Source: JAPPLB01 sp965218555 (GTDB lineage: Bacteria; Acidobacteriota; Terriglobia; Bryobacterales; UBA6623). Taken from it: a stretch of DNA of 64,000 nucleotides. Both the position numbers and the translations under genes were made by a program. Location: contig OZ244625.1 of the NCBI GenBank assembly GCA_965218555.1, forward strand, positions 4,092,001 through 4,156,000, given 5' to 3'. This document shows, piece by piece, positions 25,794 through 34,426 of this stretch; within the stretch, counting starts at the first letter, position 1; every line of letters starts with the position of its first letter. Below the pieces are notes generated by a model. That model searched no databases, had not been told where the DNA came from, and saw only the letters and a list, made by a program, of their open reading frames with translations.

Positions 25794-27893
25794 TCAGAAG
25801 CGCTGGATGGATCTTGTTTCGGGGGGAGCAAGACGGAATGGAATGTCAATGAGGACATCGACTTCGACAGGAATGCCAAGTTTAGTGGCCGGATGAAACT
25901 TCCATTGGGCGAGCGCGGCCATCGCGCTGTCGTCGAGCCGATCATCGACGCTTTCCACCAGTTCGATGTCTCTGACTCTGCCGTCCCTCTGGATCACGGC
26001 GTAGAGGGTGACGGTCCCCTCGACGCGCTCGTCAGCAGCCGCTCGGATGTATTTGGGGTCGACCTTGAGACGGGGCTCGGGAGCGCTGAGGCGGCCTTGG
26101 GAGTCGTCTTCCGGCTCTTCGTCATTCTTTTTGCCGAACCGGGTTGCATCGCGTCGCTTTTTTCCGTTCAGAGTGCGTTCGGCGAAGCGGATCACCCAAC
26201 TGCCGCTGTAGCTCGTAACGTTCGGGGTGTTGATCGCCAGCACGAACACCTGCCGGTCAAGAAACAGTACATCAGCCCGCTTGGATCGAACCGCTACTTG
26301 CTCAGGATCGATCACGGGCGGCGCGCCGAGTTCACGAACATTCCATTTCCTCCGAAACATCAACAGTGCGTCGGCATCGTTGTCCGAACTCCGCGCGATG
26401 GTCTTGACATGGCCGAAGCTGCCGCTCCGGTCCCGTTGAACGATAGGACCCGGTTGCGAGGGTGAGCCCCCAACGATGGATAGATTCGGCGCTCGCAGGA
26501 ATGCTCCGTTTCCCGCGCCAACCACCAAGTCACCTCCACCAGGCCCCCCCTCCGGAGTTGCGGAAAATCGACCACGCCGAGAGCCCAAAGGGATCGACGG
26601 GGCAGCGTTCGGCTCGGGGTCAAGCCCGATGACGAGTGCGGCAGGCCCGTCGTTGCCGGGAACGACTACCGGTCTGCCTGCTCCGCTATCGGAGTGCTCC
26701 CCCAGTCCGCGGTTGCCATCGGCATGCGAGCCGGCCGAGAAACCTTGATCCTTCAATGCCTCGGCGAGCGAATTTCGAGCCAGGAGTCCGGCAACGCCGT
26801 CGCCCGTTCCATCGCCACCCAAACCTTCTGCAAGATCCATTCTCGGCGTAGCTTCGCCGGGCATCAGCGCTGCCCGCTTCGGCGCGGCCGGTTGGTCACC
26901 CCAATTCTGGTAGCGCATGCGAGGCTGTTGCATCAACGAACCCACCTGTGGCGCTCCGGACATCTCAGCCTCGATCTGGGGCACGTCGTCCGCCGCGATG
27001 GCGTTGCGGCCCGGTGCTTCGGGGTTGTTCCCAGTCGTCCAATACCGCAGACGGGGTGAGGACACGACTTCGCCGAGGTCAAGATCCTCCCGTCCGGCTC
27101 CGATCTCGGGCGGCGCCTCTACCCGGATTGCCTGCCGCTCCGGGGTCGTAAGGGAGCCCGCTTCAGGAGTCCAATAGCGCAGTCTCGGTTGCCGACTCAG
27201 GGCGGCCAGGTCGACCTTCTTTACGGTGGCCTGAAACTCAGGCGCTTTCCGGGGGGCGAGCGCCTCGCGCACAGGAGCCGGTTCGGACTTCTTTTCCTGC
27301 TGAAACCGTAGACGCGGCCTTGCGGCCAGGGGGAGCGGAGGCGCCGCTTGGCGCCGCGCTTCGATCTTAGGCGCCGCCACCGCGCTCACTGCTTCCCGTT
27401 CGGGAACCTCCGGCTGCCTTCGTTCCATCCGGAAACGTGGCCGGTTCACCTTCGGTGCATTCCACGCGAGCAGATTCGGCGAAAGGATATCCTGCTGGAT
27501 CTCGATACTCGGCGCAGGGCCGACGATCTTCTGACGCGAGCTTTGTGGGTCGGGATCATCGGCGACGATCTTTTGCCGGAAGCGATGCCGAGCCCGCTCC
27601 GCTCCGTCACGGCCGTCTACCTCGTTTAGCGGCAAAACAGAGGGAAGCTCGCTCTTGGTCGTGTACAGAGTGATCCTGTATCTCTCGTCAGCAAGCAGTG
27701 CGTCCGGTGTCAACTGAAGATCTGCCGGCCTGCGAGGTACGTCCACCGTGGCGAGTAGCGTCACTAATCCAATATGGAGAACAAGGGAGAGAGCGAACGA
27801 CTGGAGGCGTTCCTCCAGCCGGGTGCTCAGGGGAGCCTGCAGAGGAACCGTAAATTCAGCTCTGCGGTCGGCGATCGCCTTGGGGCAGCGCAT
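25794..27893 (-). CDS. TonB-family protein with a repeated PRLRY linker
   Basis: A ~699-residue energy-transducer-like protein. One N-terminal membrane helix (FALSLVLHIGLVTLLATV) is followed by a very long, Pro/Arg-rich periplasmic region and a TonB C-terminal domain at the end (EGTVTLYAVIQRDGRVRD, then MAALAQWKFHPAT). In the linker the motif PR-[FLM]-R-[FYM] recurs five times at intervals of roughly 41-45 residues, each followed by a P-x-R-x-A segment. TonB normally transmits proton-motive energy to outer-membrane transporters; none is encoded nearby, nor are ExbB/ExbD. A start 31 codons upstream would overlap the HNH gene. Confidence 0.75.
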   Translation of the reverse strand: MRCPKAIADRRAEFTVPLQAPLSTRLEERLQSFALSLVLHIGLVTLLATVDVPRRPADLQLTPDALLADERYRITLYTTKSELPSVLPLNEVDGRDGAERARHRFRQKIVADDPDPQSSRQKIVGPAPSIEIQQDILSPNLLAWNAPKVNRPRFRMERRQPEVPEREAVSAVAAPKIEARRQAAPPLPLAARPRLRFQQEKKSEPAPVREALAPRKAPEFQATVKKVDLAALSRQPRLRYWTPEAGSLTTPERQAIRVEAPPEIGAGREDLDLGEVVSSPRLRYWTTGNNPEAPGRNAIAADDVPQIEAEMSGAPQVGSLMQQPRMRYQNWGDQPAAPKRAALMPGEATPRMDLAEGLGGDGTGDGVAGLLARNSLAEALKDQGFSAGSHADGNRGLGEHSDSGAGRPVVVPGNDGPAALVIGLDPEPNAAPSIPLGSRRGRFSATPEGGPGGGDLVVGAGNGAFLRAPNLSIVGGSPSQPGPIVQRDRSGSFGHVKTIARSSDNDADALLMFRRKWNVRELGAPPVIDPEQVAVRSKRADVLFLDRQVFVLAINTPNVTSYSGSWVIRFAERTLNGKKRRDATRFGKKNDEEPEDDSQGRLSAPEPRLKVDPKYIRAAADERVEGTVTLYAVIQRDGRVRDIELVESVDDRLDDSAMAALAQWKFHPATKLGIPVEVDVLIDIPFRLAPPETRSIQRF

Positions 27894-27961
27894 AGTCCCA
27901 TTATCGACTTTTTCAACCCGAGTGTTCAGGTTGGGTGCACGAACTGAACTCGACGACTCAG

Positions 27962-28489
27962 CTAGTAGAAGAGATACTTCCGCCAAGTTTCCTGATGGTT
28001 GCCGAGCAATCGCATGAGACTGCGGCTGGTGTGCTGATTAAACGGCCGGGGCCGCCGCCGCATTTCCATCTTCGCTTCATCGGGTAGGCGGTCTCCCTTG
28101 TGGTTGTTGCAGCGGCGGCAGGAGGTCACGAGGTTCTCCCAACTGCTCTTGCCTCCTCGGGACCGTGGCATGACGTGATCCAGAGTCAATTCGCTCGCCG
28201 AGAAAACATGGCCGCAGTATTGGCACGTGTACCGATCGCGGAGCAGAATGTTCTTCCGCGACAGGGCTCTCGTCTGGCGCGGAATGCGCCGGTACTCAAG
28301 CAGACGAATGACCGACGGGACCGGAACAACCTTTGAGGGCGAGTGTACTTCATCGTTGGACAGCTCCTCTGCCGAAGCGACCCCCTTCAGGAGCAAGATG
28401 AGCGCACGACGGGCCACGCACACATGGATGGGCTCGTAGCTGGAGTTCAGCACGAGAACGGGGCTGCCGAGCAGGTTTCCGTTCGTCAT
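27962..28489 (-). CDS. HNH endonuclease family protein
   Basis: About 175 residues. The N-terminal half (VLVLNSSYEPIHVCVARRAL) is the usual lead-in of standalone housekeeping HNH proteins. The nuclease core is CQYCGHVFSASELTLDHVMP then ENLVTSCRRCNNHKGDR, giving two CxxC zinc pairs, the catalytic His in DHV and the N...H pair. Widely conserved proteins of this type have no settled role. An ATG three codons earlier (28498) would place its start 3 bases after the comF stop, so the two are co-transcribed. Confidence 0.88.
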   Translation of the reverse strand: MTNGNLLGSPVLVLNSSYEPIHVCVARRALILLLKGVASAEELSNDEVHSPSKVVPVPSVIRLLEYRRIPRQTRALSRKNILLRDRYTCQYCGHVFSASELTLDHVMPRSRGGKSSWENLVTSCRRCNNHKGDRLPDEAKMEMRRRPRPFNQHTSRSLMRLLGNHQETWRKYLFY

Positions 28490-28501
28490 GATGCCCATCC
28501 C

Positions 28502-29233
28502 TTAGCTTTCACCGCCCGCAAGCTTCATGTCCACCGGATGCAAACGTCGCTTCGCCCTGGCGAGGGTCAGAGCGAACACCGACTTCGCGCCGGCCGTCTT
28601 GAGGCTTCGGGCGCAAGCGTCGAGCGTTGCGCCGGTAGTCATCACGTCGTCAATGACGAGGATCACCTTGCCCGCGACGCGGCCTCGTTGGCCCGCGACG
28701 AACGCCCCGGCGACGTTTCGTCGTCTTTCAGCATACGAAAGACCGGCCTGCGGCTGCGTGGCGCGGCTTCGTCGTACCGCCTGCTTGTCAAGCGGAATGC
28801 CTGTCCGCCGAGAGAGACCTCTGGCCAGAGTGAGGGCCTGGTTGAAACCTCGCCGCCAACGCCGGGTGCGAAAGAGCGGAACGGGCACCAGGAGATCCGG
28901 GGTCGGAAGCGATCCCATGGTCACCGCCATCGCGTCCGCGAGCGGTTTCGCCAGCGGCTGCATCTTCTCGTATTTGAGGAGGTGAATCAGCCGGCGCAAT
29001 GGACCCTCGTATACGCCGAAACTACGGGCGCGGTTAAAAGCAGGCGTCTCGGCGAGACAAGCGCCGCAGCGCGTTGTTCCTTGTAGAACAGCGGCTTCTT
29101 CGAAGGGCATCCCGCACAGTTCGCAGGAGCTTACTTCGGGAAGCGGCTTGAGCGTCTCGAGGCAAGCGGCACAGACGGGCGCCGAGGTGAAACTCATCAG
29201 CGGCTGTTCACACAGCCGGCACTGATCTGGCAC
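28502..29233 (-). CDS. ComF family phosphoribosyltransferase-like protein
   Basis: A 243-residue protein with two N-terminal zinc-binding Cys pairs (CRLCEQPL, CAAC, CELCGMPF, CGAC), then the ComF core: LIHLLKYEKMQPLAKPL, LLVPVPLFRTRRWRRGFNQ and the PRPP-binding loop VILVIDDVMTTGAT. ComF proteins are tied to uptake of single-stranded DNA during natural transformation, or to related helicase functions. The family also appears in non-competent bacteria. No other competence gene is nearby except the HNH protein immediately downstream. Confidence 0.9.
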   Translation of the reverse strand: MPDQCRLCEQPLMSFTSAPVCAACLETLKPLPEVSSCELCGMPFEEAAVLQGTTRCGACLAETPAFNRARSFGVYEGPLRRLIHLLKYEKMQPLAKPLADAMAVTMGSLPTPDLLVPVPLFRTRRWRRGFNQALTLARGLSRRTGIPLDKQAVRRSRATQPQAGLSYAERRRNVAGAFVAGQRGRVAGKVILVIDDVMTTGATLDACARSLKTAGAKSVFALTLARAKRRLHPVDMKLAGGES

Positions 29234-29354
29234 AAGGACGGCGAACCACGCCTTGAGCGGCTTCGCCCAAGAAGCCGTTTCGACGATCGATCGGAAGCTC
29301 GTGTATCTACGCGAGAAGATTCAGCTCTCTGCCAAAAAAATTGGCGCTTTGCGG

Positions 29355-29729
29355 TTATATATTGACGTACCGCGGGTCAGCCCCGCGACGCTCTTCGGCT
29401 TCTTGACAATCTCGGCAGTAGCGTGTCCAAGGAACGGCGTCCAAGCGCTTCTTGTCGATCACCTCGTCGCAGGACTGGCAACGTCCGAAATCCACCGATT
29501 CTGTCCGGGAAAGCGCTTGTTGAACGAGCTGAAGCTGGGAACGCTCGGTGTCGCTCTGCCGGAACAGAAACTCTTTTGTGTACGAGTTCGCCGCTCGCTC
29601 GGCTGAATCTTCCGGAAAATCGACGCCCGTTGCGCGACCCGCCACTCCGGTGCACAAGACAAGAGCCTCCAGCTCGCGTTGCTTCTGTTCGAGTTTCTTC
29701 CGGTATCGCTCCCGACGCCTCTTGTCCAT
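29355..29729 (-). CDS. TraR/DksA-type zinc-finger protein
   Basis: A 124-residue protein: an N-terminal coiled-coil hairpin (RRERYRKKLEQKQRELEAL), a middle helix region, and a four-Cys zinc finger CQSCDEVID...YCRDCQEAEE at residues ~83-110. DksA-like proteins insert the coiled coil into the RNA polymerase secondary channel and help ppGpp control transcription. The short coiled coil is closer to the general TraR/DksA group than to DksA itself. It stands alone with 121 bases before comF. Confidence 0.85.
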   Translation of the reverse strand: MDKRRRERYRKKLEQKQRELEALVLCTGVAGRATGVDFPEDSAERAANSYTKEFLFRQSDTERSQLQLVQQALSRTESVDFGRCQSCDEVIDKKRLDAVPWTRYCRDCQEAEERRGADPRYVNI

Positions 29730-29834
29730 ATCCGTTATATTGGCTCGATCGGGTCCCTATGAGGAGTCCATTCTAGGAATTCTCCAGGCGGATTTCAAGG
29801 GCTTCCATCAAGGTCCCGCTCTCCGAGTTGTCCG

Positions 29835-30701
29835 TCAGGCGTAGTGCAGGCGAGCGGCTTCCGTGTAGCGGCGGATGTAGGCTGAGAGTGCTTCCTGAAG
29901 TCTCTCCATGACCGGCCAGGAGGTTCGGTCGGACGACGCAATCGGGCGGTCTTGTATGCGGTTGACCGGCAGCAGTTCTCGCGTCGTGGACGTAATGAAG
30001 ACTTCGTCGGCCTCGATAAGATCTTCGAGGCGAAGAACCTTCTCCTCGACCGGCGGGTCAAGCTCCTCAAGCATGATGGCCCGCGTGACACCCGGCAGCG
30101 GTCCCGACGAAAGTGGCGGCGTGTAAGTGACTTCGTCTTTGGCCGCGAAAATGTTCGCCGAGGTGCATTCGGCCACTTCGCCGCGCTCGTTGAGCAGGAT
30201 GACTTCCGTGTAGCCGTTGCGATGAGCGGTCTCCGCGAGCGTAAGATTCCACGCCCACGAAAGAGTCTTCGTACCGGTGAAGGATGCGGCGGCGTGCCGG
30301 CAGTGCCGGGCGACTTCAAGGGCGACGGGGGGCTCCCTGCCTTGCAAATCGTTTGTCAGGGCGATGAGGTCCGAGGCATTGCCTGAGCCCGGGCCGGCCC
30401 AATAGCCGCCTTGGCTCCGGACAACGCATAGGCGCATGCTCGCCTCTCTGGCGTCATTAGCCTTGATGAGGCGAAGGAGATTCGTTTGCGCCACGTCCGG
30501 CGCCTGCGGCAACTCGACATGCAGCAGTTCGGCGTCCCGGGCAAGCCGCTGCCAGTGGCGTTCGAAAGCGAATGCAATACCGCCGTAGATCCGGAGGGTC
30601 GTGAACACGCCCCAACCCGATAACAGGCCGATCTGTCCCGGAGTCAGGACCTTCTGGTCTGCCGGGCAGATCCGATCGTTATAGAGGACATTCGGATGCA
30701 T
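29835..30701 (-). CDS. Class IV PLP aminotransferase
   Basis: A 288-residue fold-type IV enzyme, the size of branched-chain aminotransferase, D-amino-acid aminotransferase or aminodeoxychorismate lyase. Landmarks are GVFTTLRIYGGIAFAFERHW, the catalytic Lys in TGTKTLSWAWN near residue 150, EVILLNERGEVAECTSANIF and the C-terminal phosphate-binding SGPLPGVTRAIMLEE. Specificity cannot be read with confidence. The start MHPNVLYNDRI matches the expected N-terminus. Confidence 0.88.
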   Translation of the reverse strand: MHPNVLYNDRICPADQKVLTPGQIGLLSGWGVFTTLRIYGGIAFAFERHWQRLARDAELLHVELPQAPDVAQTNLLRLIKANDAREASMRLCVVRSQGGYWAGPGSGNASDLIALTNDLQGREPPVALEVARHCRHAAASFTGTKTLSWAWNLTLAETAHRNGYTEVILLNERGEVAECTSANIFAAKDEVTYTPPLSSGPLPGVTRAIMLEELDPPVEEKVLRLEDLIEADEVFITSTTRELLPVNRIQDRPIASSDRTSWPVMERLQEALSAYIRRYTEAARLHYA

Positions 30702-30941
30702 CGATTTTCATTATCCCGCATGACGTTCCGCCGCCGACACGATGAAGCCTCAGCCTGTTGGCGTTTCTGCATCTCGGCCGGCGCGCGCTTGACCATCTCT
30801 TCCGCTGAAACATCCTCGCCAGGCGTGCCGATCCATCACATGGTGTCGTGGGGATTTTGCGCGATCCCATTTCGGTCGTCGTAGAATTGGGTCGGCGATC
30901 TCCATATCGACAGTGGTCCGGCGTCGAGGGCTTGTTTGTAG
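30702..30941. other. Gene-free stretch
   Basis: No supported gene is seen between the class IV aminotransferase start and the gene remnant that follows. Confidence 0.3.
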
Positions 30942-31106
30942 GCCGCGTCCGACGATAAGATCGTGCGCGAGGAGTTCTACGACAACGCTCCCGGACAGCA
31001 GGAAAACCTCGACTCCGGGTTCGGTGGGCAGCCGCCTAAGTATGCCCCGCCGAACTTCATTCCCGTTGGATATCCCCTAAGACTTTCTTCCAAGAAGGAC
31101 ACCTAA
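30942..31106 (+). pseudogene. 3'-end remnant of an unidentified gene
   Basis: The frame KIVREEFYDNAPGQQENLDS, followed by FGGQPPKYAPPNFIPVGYP and a stop, has the look of a genuine protein tail but lacks a start. It is closed by an in-frame TAG just upstream. It ends two bases before the oxidoreductase start, as a co-transcribed upstream gene would. The rest of that gene appears to have been deleted. Confidence 0.4.
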
Positions 31107-31108
31107 CG

Positions 31109-32275
31109 ATGGCGAAACAACTGCGTGTCGGCATGATCGGTTACGGATTCATGGGCCGGGCCCACTCGAACGCATACAAACGCTTGAACGATTTCTTCGA
31201 TGTGGAGCACCGCCCGGTGCTGACGGCCGCCTGCGCGCGCAAGCGAGGCAAGGTTGAGGCTTTCGCCGCCAACTGGGGCTATGAGCGGGTCGAGACCGAC
31301 TGGAGCAGCCTGGTCGAGGCCAATGACATCGATTTGATCGATATCTGTGTGCCGAACCGTTTCCACCGCGATATCGCTGTTGCGGCGGCGCAAGCCGGCA
31401 AGATGGTGCTCTGCGAAAAGCCTCTTGCCATGAGCGTGTCCGAGGCCGAAGAGATGACCGAGGCTGTCGAGAAGGCTAACGTGCCGAACATGGTCTGGTT
31501 CAACTACCGCCGTGTGCCGTCCATCGCTTTGGCGAAACAAATCGTCGATGAAGGCCGCATCGGGCGGCCCTTCCACTACCGGGCGACATACCTGCAGGAT
31601 TGGACGATCTCGGAAGACGTCCCGCAGGGGGGCGCCGCGCTCTGGCGTCTCGACGCCAATGTCGCGGGATCGGGAGTGACCGGCGACCTGCTCGCGCATT
31701 CGATCGATACCGCGATGTGGCTCAACGGGGCGATCACTCGCGTCGTCGCCAAGACGGAAACCTTTGTAAAAGAGCGTATGCACGCCGAATCGGGCCAGGT
31801 CGAGCCGGTTGGCATCGACGACGCCTGCATGTTCCTGACCGAGTTCGCGAACGGCTCGATGGGCACGTTCGAATCAACCCGCTACGCCCGAGGGCGCAAG
31901 AACTTCAACACGCTCGAGTTGAACGGCGCCGACGGCAGCGTCTACTTCGATCTCGAAGAGCCCGAGTATCTGCAGTTCTTTGAGTACACGCAGCAGCAGT
32001 CCGGTAAAAAGACCGAAGACCATTTGACCGGGTGGCGCAAGATCCACACCACGAACTTCGAGCATCCCTACATGGATAAGTACTGGGTTCCAGGCACCTG
32101 CATCGGTTATGAGCACACCTTCTTGAACGCTCTCGCCGACTTCGTCATCGGGATCGAGACCGGCAAACCGACTCAGCCCGATTTCCGCAATGCTCTGCAG
32201 ACGCAGAGAGTCTGCGATGCCGTGCTCGACTCCGCCAGGGCCGGCCAGTGGAGGGAAACCGGCGTGGAACTGTGA
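31109..32275 (+). CDS. Gfo/Idh/MocA family NAD(P)-dependent oxidoreductase
   Basis: A 388-residue protein. The N-terminal Rossmann fold is VGMIGYGFMGRAHSNAY (GxGxxG). The catalytic Lys sits in LCEKPLAMSVSEAEEM near residue 110, and the catalytic Asp/His pair in DLLAHSIDTAMWL. The family oxidises or reduces sugars and cyclitols at a single hydroxyl. Neither the substrate nor a paired gene is evident: the upstream gene is only a remnant and downstream lie toxin-antitoxin relics. Confidence 0.9.
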   Translation: MAKQLRVGMIGYGFMGRAHSNAYKRLNDFFDVEHRPVLTAACARKRGKVEAFAANWGYERVETDWSSLVEANDIDLIDICVPNRFHRDIAVAAAQAGKMVLCEKPLAMSVSEAEEMTEAVEKANVPNMVWFNYRRVPSIALAKQIVDEGRIGRPFHYRATYLQDWTISEDVPQGGAALWRLDANVAGSGVTGDLLAHSIDTAMWLNGAITRVVAKTETFVKERMHAESGQVEPVGIDDACMFLTEFANGSMGTFESTRYARGRKNFNTLELNGADGSVYFDLEEPEYLQFFEYTQQQSGKKTEDHLTGWRKIHTTNFEHPYMDKYWVPGTCIGYEHTFLNALADFVIGIETGKPTQPDFRNALQTQRVCDAVLDSARAGQWRETGVEL

Positions 32276-32307
32276 TCCGCTGAGCGGGCACGGCTCAGGT
32301 TGCTCTG

Positions 32308-32397
32308 CTAAGCCGCTCGCATTGTCGAAGCGGGAGTTCGCAGCGGATGCGGCCGCCCTGCCTCGTGCATGAAGACGTTCGTGTCGACGAATATCAC
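32308..32397 (-). pseudogene. Truncated VapC/PIN-domain toxin
   Basis: A GTG overlapping the upstream TGA starts VIFVDTNVFMHEAGRPHPLR, the exact N-terminal strand and first catalytic Asp of PIN-domain toxins. The frame stops after 29 codons, while VapC is normally ~130 residues. The other acidic active-site residues are lost, so this is a non-functional relic. Confidence 0.65.
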
Positions 32398-32630
32398 GAG
32401 GTGGCTGCGCTCAGTCGACGCGTCTCGTCGATAACGCTCAGGTGTTCTTCCCACTCCGGTTCGGCTTCGGGGCCTGCCAAGGCGTCGCAAGCCTGGAAGA
32501 ACTCTTGCAGGCGCTCCGTTGATTCGAAGGGTTCGGCGCGCTGCCGCCGGTCCGCAGGATATCGTTCCAGAGCAGGCGGCATTCTCGCTCCGTCCAGCTC
32601 CATTTTCCCCGGCTTGTAGAACTTCTTCAT
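32394..32630 (-). CDS. Probable antitoxin partner of truncated PIN toxin
   Basis: A 78-residue protein (MKKFYKPGKMELDGARMPPA...) with a Glu-rich helical C-terminal half (ERLQEFFQACDALAGPEAEP). Its stop codon overlaps the start of the VapC fragment (GTGA), the classical arrangement for an antitoxin gene preceding its toxin. The antitoxin frame is intact even though the toxin is destroyed. The family assignment is inferred from size and overlap only. Confidence 0.5.
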   Translation of the reverse strand: MKKFYKPGKMELDGARMPPALERYPADRRQRAEPFESTERLQEFFQACDALAGPEAEPEWEEHLSVIDETRRLSAATS

Positions 32631-32688
32631 GGCAGGTTCGGCCGCTTCGTCCCGCACCGCCGGCGATGCCTGAAACAGCTTCTTTCGC

Positions 32689-33105
32689 TTAGCCGTCCGG
32701 ATCGCAAACCCCGTCCTCGCAGTTGTTGGTGAAACGATAGCGGTTACGGGCAATCCAGGCATAGGTGGCGCGGCAGACGGTGTGTACCACCGGCACCCGA
32801 TACAACCAGGCCAGATACTTCCAGCCATTGAGCTGCCGGGCGATACCGTACACCGCGTCCGCACCCGCGCTGATCGACCCATCGGTGTCAATCAAGCGCA
32901 TCCCGCTGTTGAATTCGCTCTCGGCAAGCTTGGGGAAGCGCTCTTCAAGACCCTCCGCCTGCCTCGGTTGGTACTCGAAAACCCCATTCGGGTCGCGCCT
33001 CTGCATGCGGTCCAACTGCTTCAGGCAAAAACGGCATTCGCCGTCATAGACGACCACCGGCCGCTCCGGTACGCCTCGGGACAGGGTCTGCGCCGTGCTT
33101 GCCAC
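32689..33105 (-). CDS. DCC-family thiol-disulfide oxidoreductase-like protein (DUF393)
   Basis: A 138-residue protein with the diagnostic VVYDGECRFCLKQLDRM at residues 17-33 (the D-x3-C-x2-C motif), then MRLIDTDGSISAGADAVYGI and the C-terminal helix region ending ARNRYRF. DUF393/DCC proteins have a thioredoxin-like fold with a predicted redox-active CxxC. No role is established. It has no signal peptide. Confidence 0.9.
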   Translation of the reverse strand: MASTAQTLSRGVPERPVVVYDGECRFCLKQLDRMQRRDPNGVFEYQPRQAEGLEERFPKLAESEFNSGMRLIDTDGSISAGADAVYGIARQLNGWKYLAWLYRVPVVHTVCRATYAWIARNRYRFTNNCEDGVCDPDG

Positions 33106-33787
33106 GCTACTTCATTGTAGGCCGGGAATCTTTCCCCGATCTCTCGATCCGTTTTGAGAACGGCTTTCCGCAAGCGCCAGGAACCATGCACATCGCGATG
33201 CCGGATGCGGCCTGTCAGAGCCGCCGGTATTGACAGGCCTGGACGGCTTGCGAACGGCAGCCGGCATACAGGAGCCGTGCTGCCCGGAAGACGGTGTTGG
33301 CGCATCGTGCGCTCGCCGGAGGGATGGGCGGCGGCAAGACGGTTCCTCTCTGGGAGTGAGCGCCGATCATCCTTGCAAAGCGGCTCCTGTTGCGAGTGCG
33401 TCCGGGGGGCTCAAGCAACCGGATCGCACACCGAAACGTCAAACCATCACCGAGACGGATGACCGTTTGCGGTCCCGAACAACGAGCAAGTGCCAATGCC
33501 CGGGCTTCGGATGAGGGTGTCTGTCAGACGAAAATCTATCCCCTCTCCCCCCTTGCCAAAAAAGCTCTGCCATAAAATCTACTTGTATTCAGGGCAAAGC
33601 TGATGTATGCTGCAAGGTGGTCAGCCGATAACGTGTAGCGTCCAGACCCTCCAGTAGGACGTACTGATTGCATCCGGCAACCAACACGGGCTGATCGCCA
33701 AGCAAACGCCAGTCGTTTTTCAAGAGCTGATTTGCTGGCTGACCTGCACAGGCCTTCAGACGGACCCTAAGGGCAGCCTCGACAACC
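33106..33787. other. Gene-free 680-bp stretch
   Basis: I see no gene that I can support. A minus-strand frame at 33589-33789 (NDWRLLGDQPVLVAGCNQYV) looks mildly protein-like and could be a relic. An A/T-richer block at 33567-33590 (CATAAAATCTACTTG) may hold a promoter. Confidence 0.35.
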
Positions 33788-34084
33788 ATGCGAAATCAAA
33801 CCTCAGATAAACGGTCGGGAAGGCCGGCTCGCCCCTTCCGCAAGAAGAAGAGGAAGGGCGGAGCCGGGAACGGCAACCGGCTCGCTCAGGGCCAGCAGCC
33901 TCAGCCGCAAGCCGAAGCCGTCTGCCAGAAATGCGGGCAGCCGGCTCCGGACGGAAAACTCTGTACATTCCACCGCAATCTGTTGAATGCGTTGCGGAAT
34001 GGCGGCCAACCGACAGGGAAGCGCGGGCGCAACCGCAACCCGTCGACCGGCTACGGGTCTTCGGGGTACGGACCGCCCGTATAG
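33788..34084 (+). CDS. Small basic protein with one Cys4-type motif
   Basis: A 98-residue protein, strongly Lys/Arg-rich at the start (RPARPFRKKKRKGGAG) and Gly/Arg-rich at the end, with a central CQKCGQPAPDGKLCTFHRNLL. The C-x2-C...C-x2-H spacing suggests a small zinc knuckle. The overall charge suggests nucleic-acid or ribosome binding. I recognise no named family. Confidence 0.45.
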   Translation: MRNQTSDKRSGRPARPFRKKKRKGGAGNGNRLAQGQQPQPQAEAVCQKCGQPAPDGKLCTFHRNLLNALRNGGQPTGKRGRNRNPSTGYGSSGYGPPV

Positions 34085-34147
34085 ATCACCAGCCGTTCTG
34101 GTTAGCGGACGCCCACTATGGAGGCATCGGGTCGTTTTGCGTCCGCT

Positions 34148-34270
34148 TTACGCCGTTGACCGGCATTGCTTTTCGAGCGTTGAGTAAGCTGTCACTTCAT
34201 CCATCCCTAGCTCGCGTTGCAGGATGCTCTGGGCTCGCTCGACGATCTTAGGCGACGTCTTCGCCACGGC
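34148..34270 (-). pseudogene. ANTAR-domain fragment
   Basis: The minus-strand frame TSPKIVERAQSILQRELGMD, followed by EVTAYSTLEKQCRS, matches the start of an ANTAR RNA-binding domain (KxxVERAKGILQR...YxxLQRxSR). It then stops early. No receiver or GAF domain precedes it. It is probably a remnant of an antiterminator-type response regulator. Confidence 0.45.
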
Positions 34271-34426
34271 TTGGCATGGGCCGCCGGCAGTCGGGGCGCG
34301 TCGATGCCGGCTCAGGCGGGAAGCGTCGTCCTGTTGGCAACACTCGGCGATGCAATGGTCCCAGGGCGTCTGTTGCAACCCAATCGAACTGAAGTGCCGG
34401 ATTCCGTGATCCGCTAGACTGGCGAT

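Noticed and set aside
29328..29352. GCCAA/TTGGC hairpin with an A-rich loop between the DksA-like and comF genes
   Set aside because: The five-pair stem has its A/T run in the loop, not after the stem, so it is not a convincing terminator.
33230..33500. Search for a tRNA or structured RNA in the 680-bp gap
   Set aside because: No cloverleaf or conserved loop sequence could be built.
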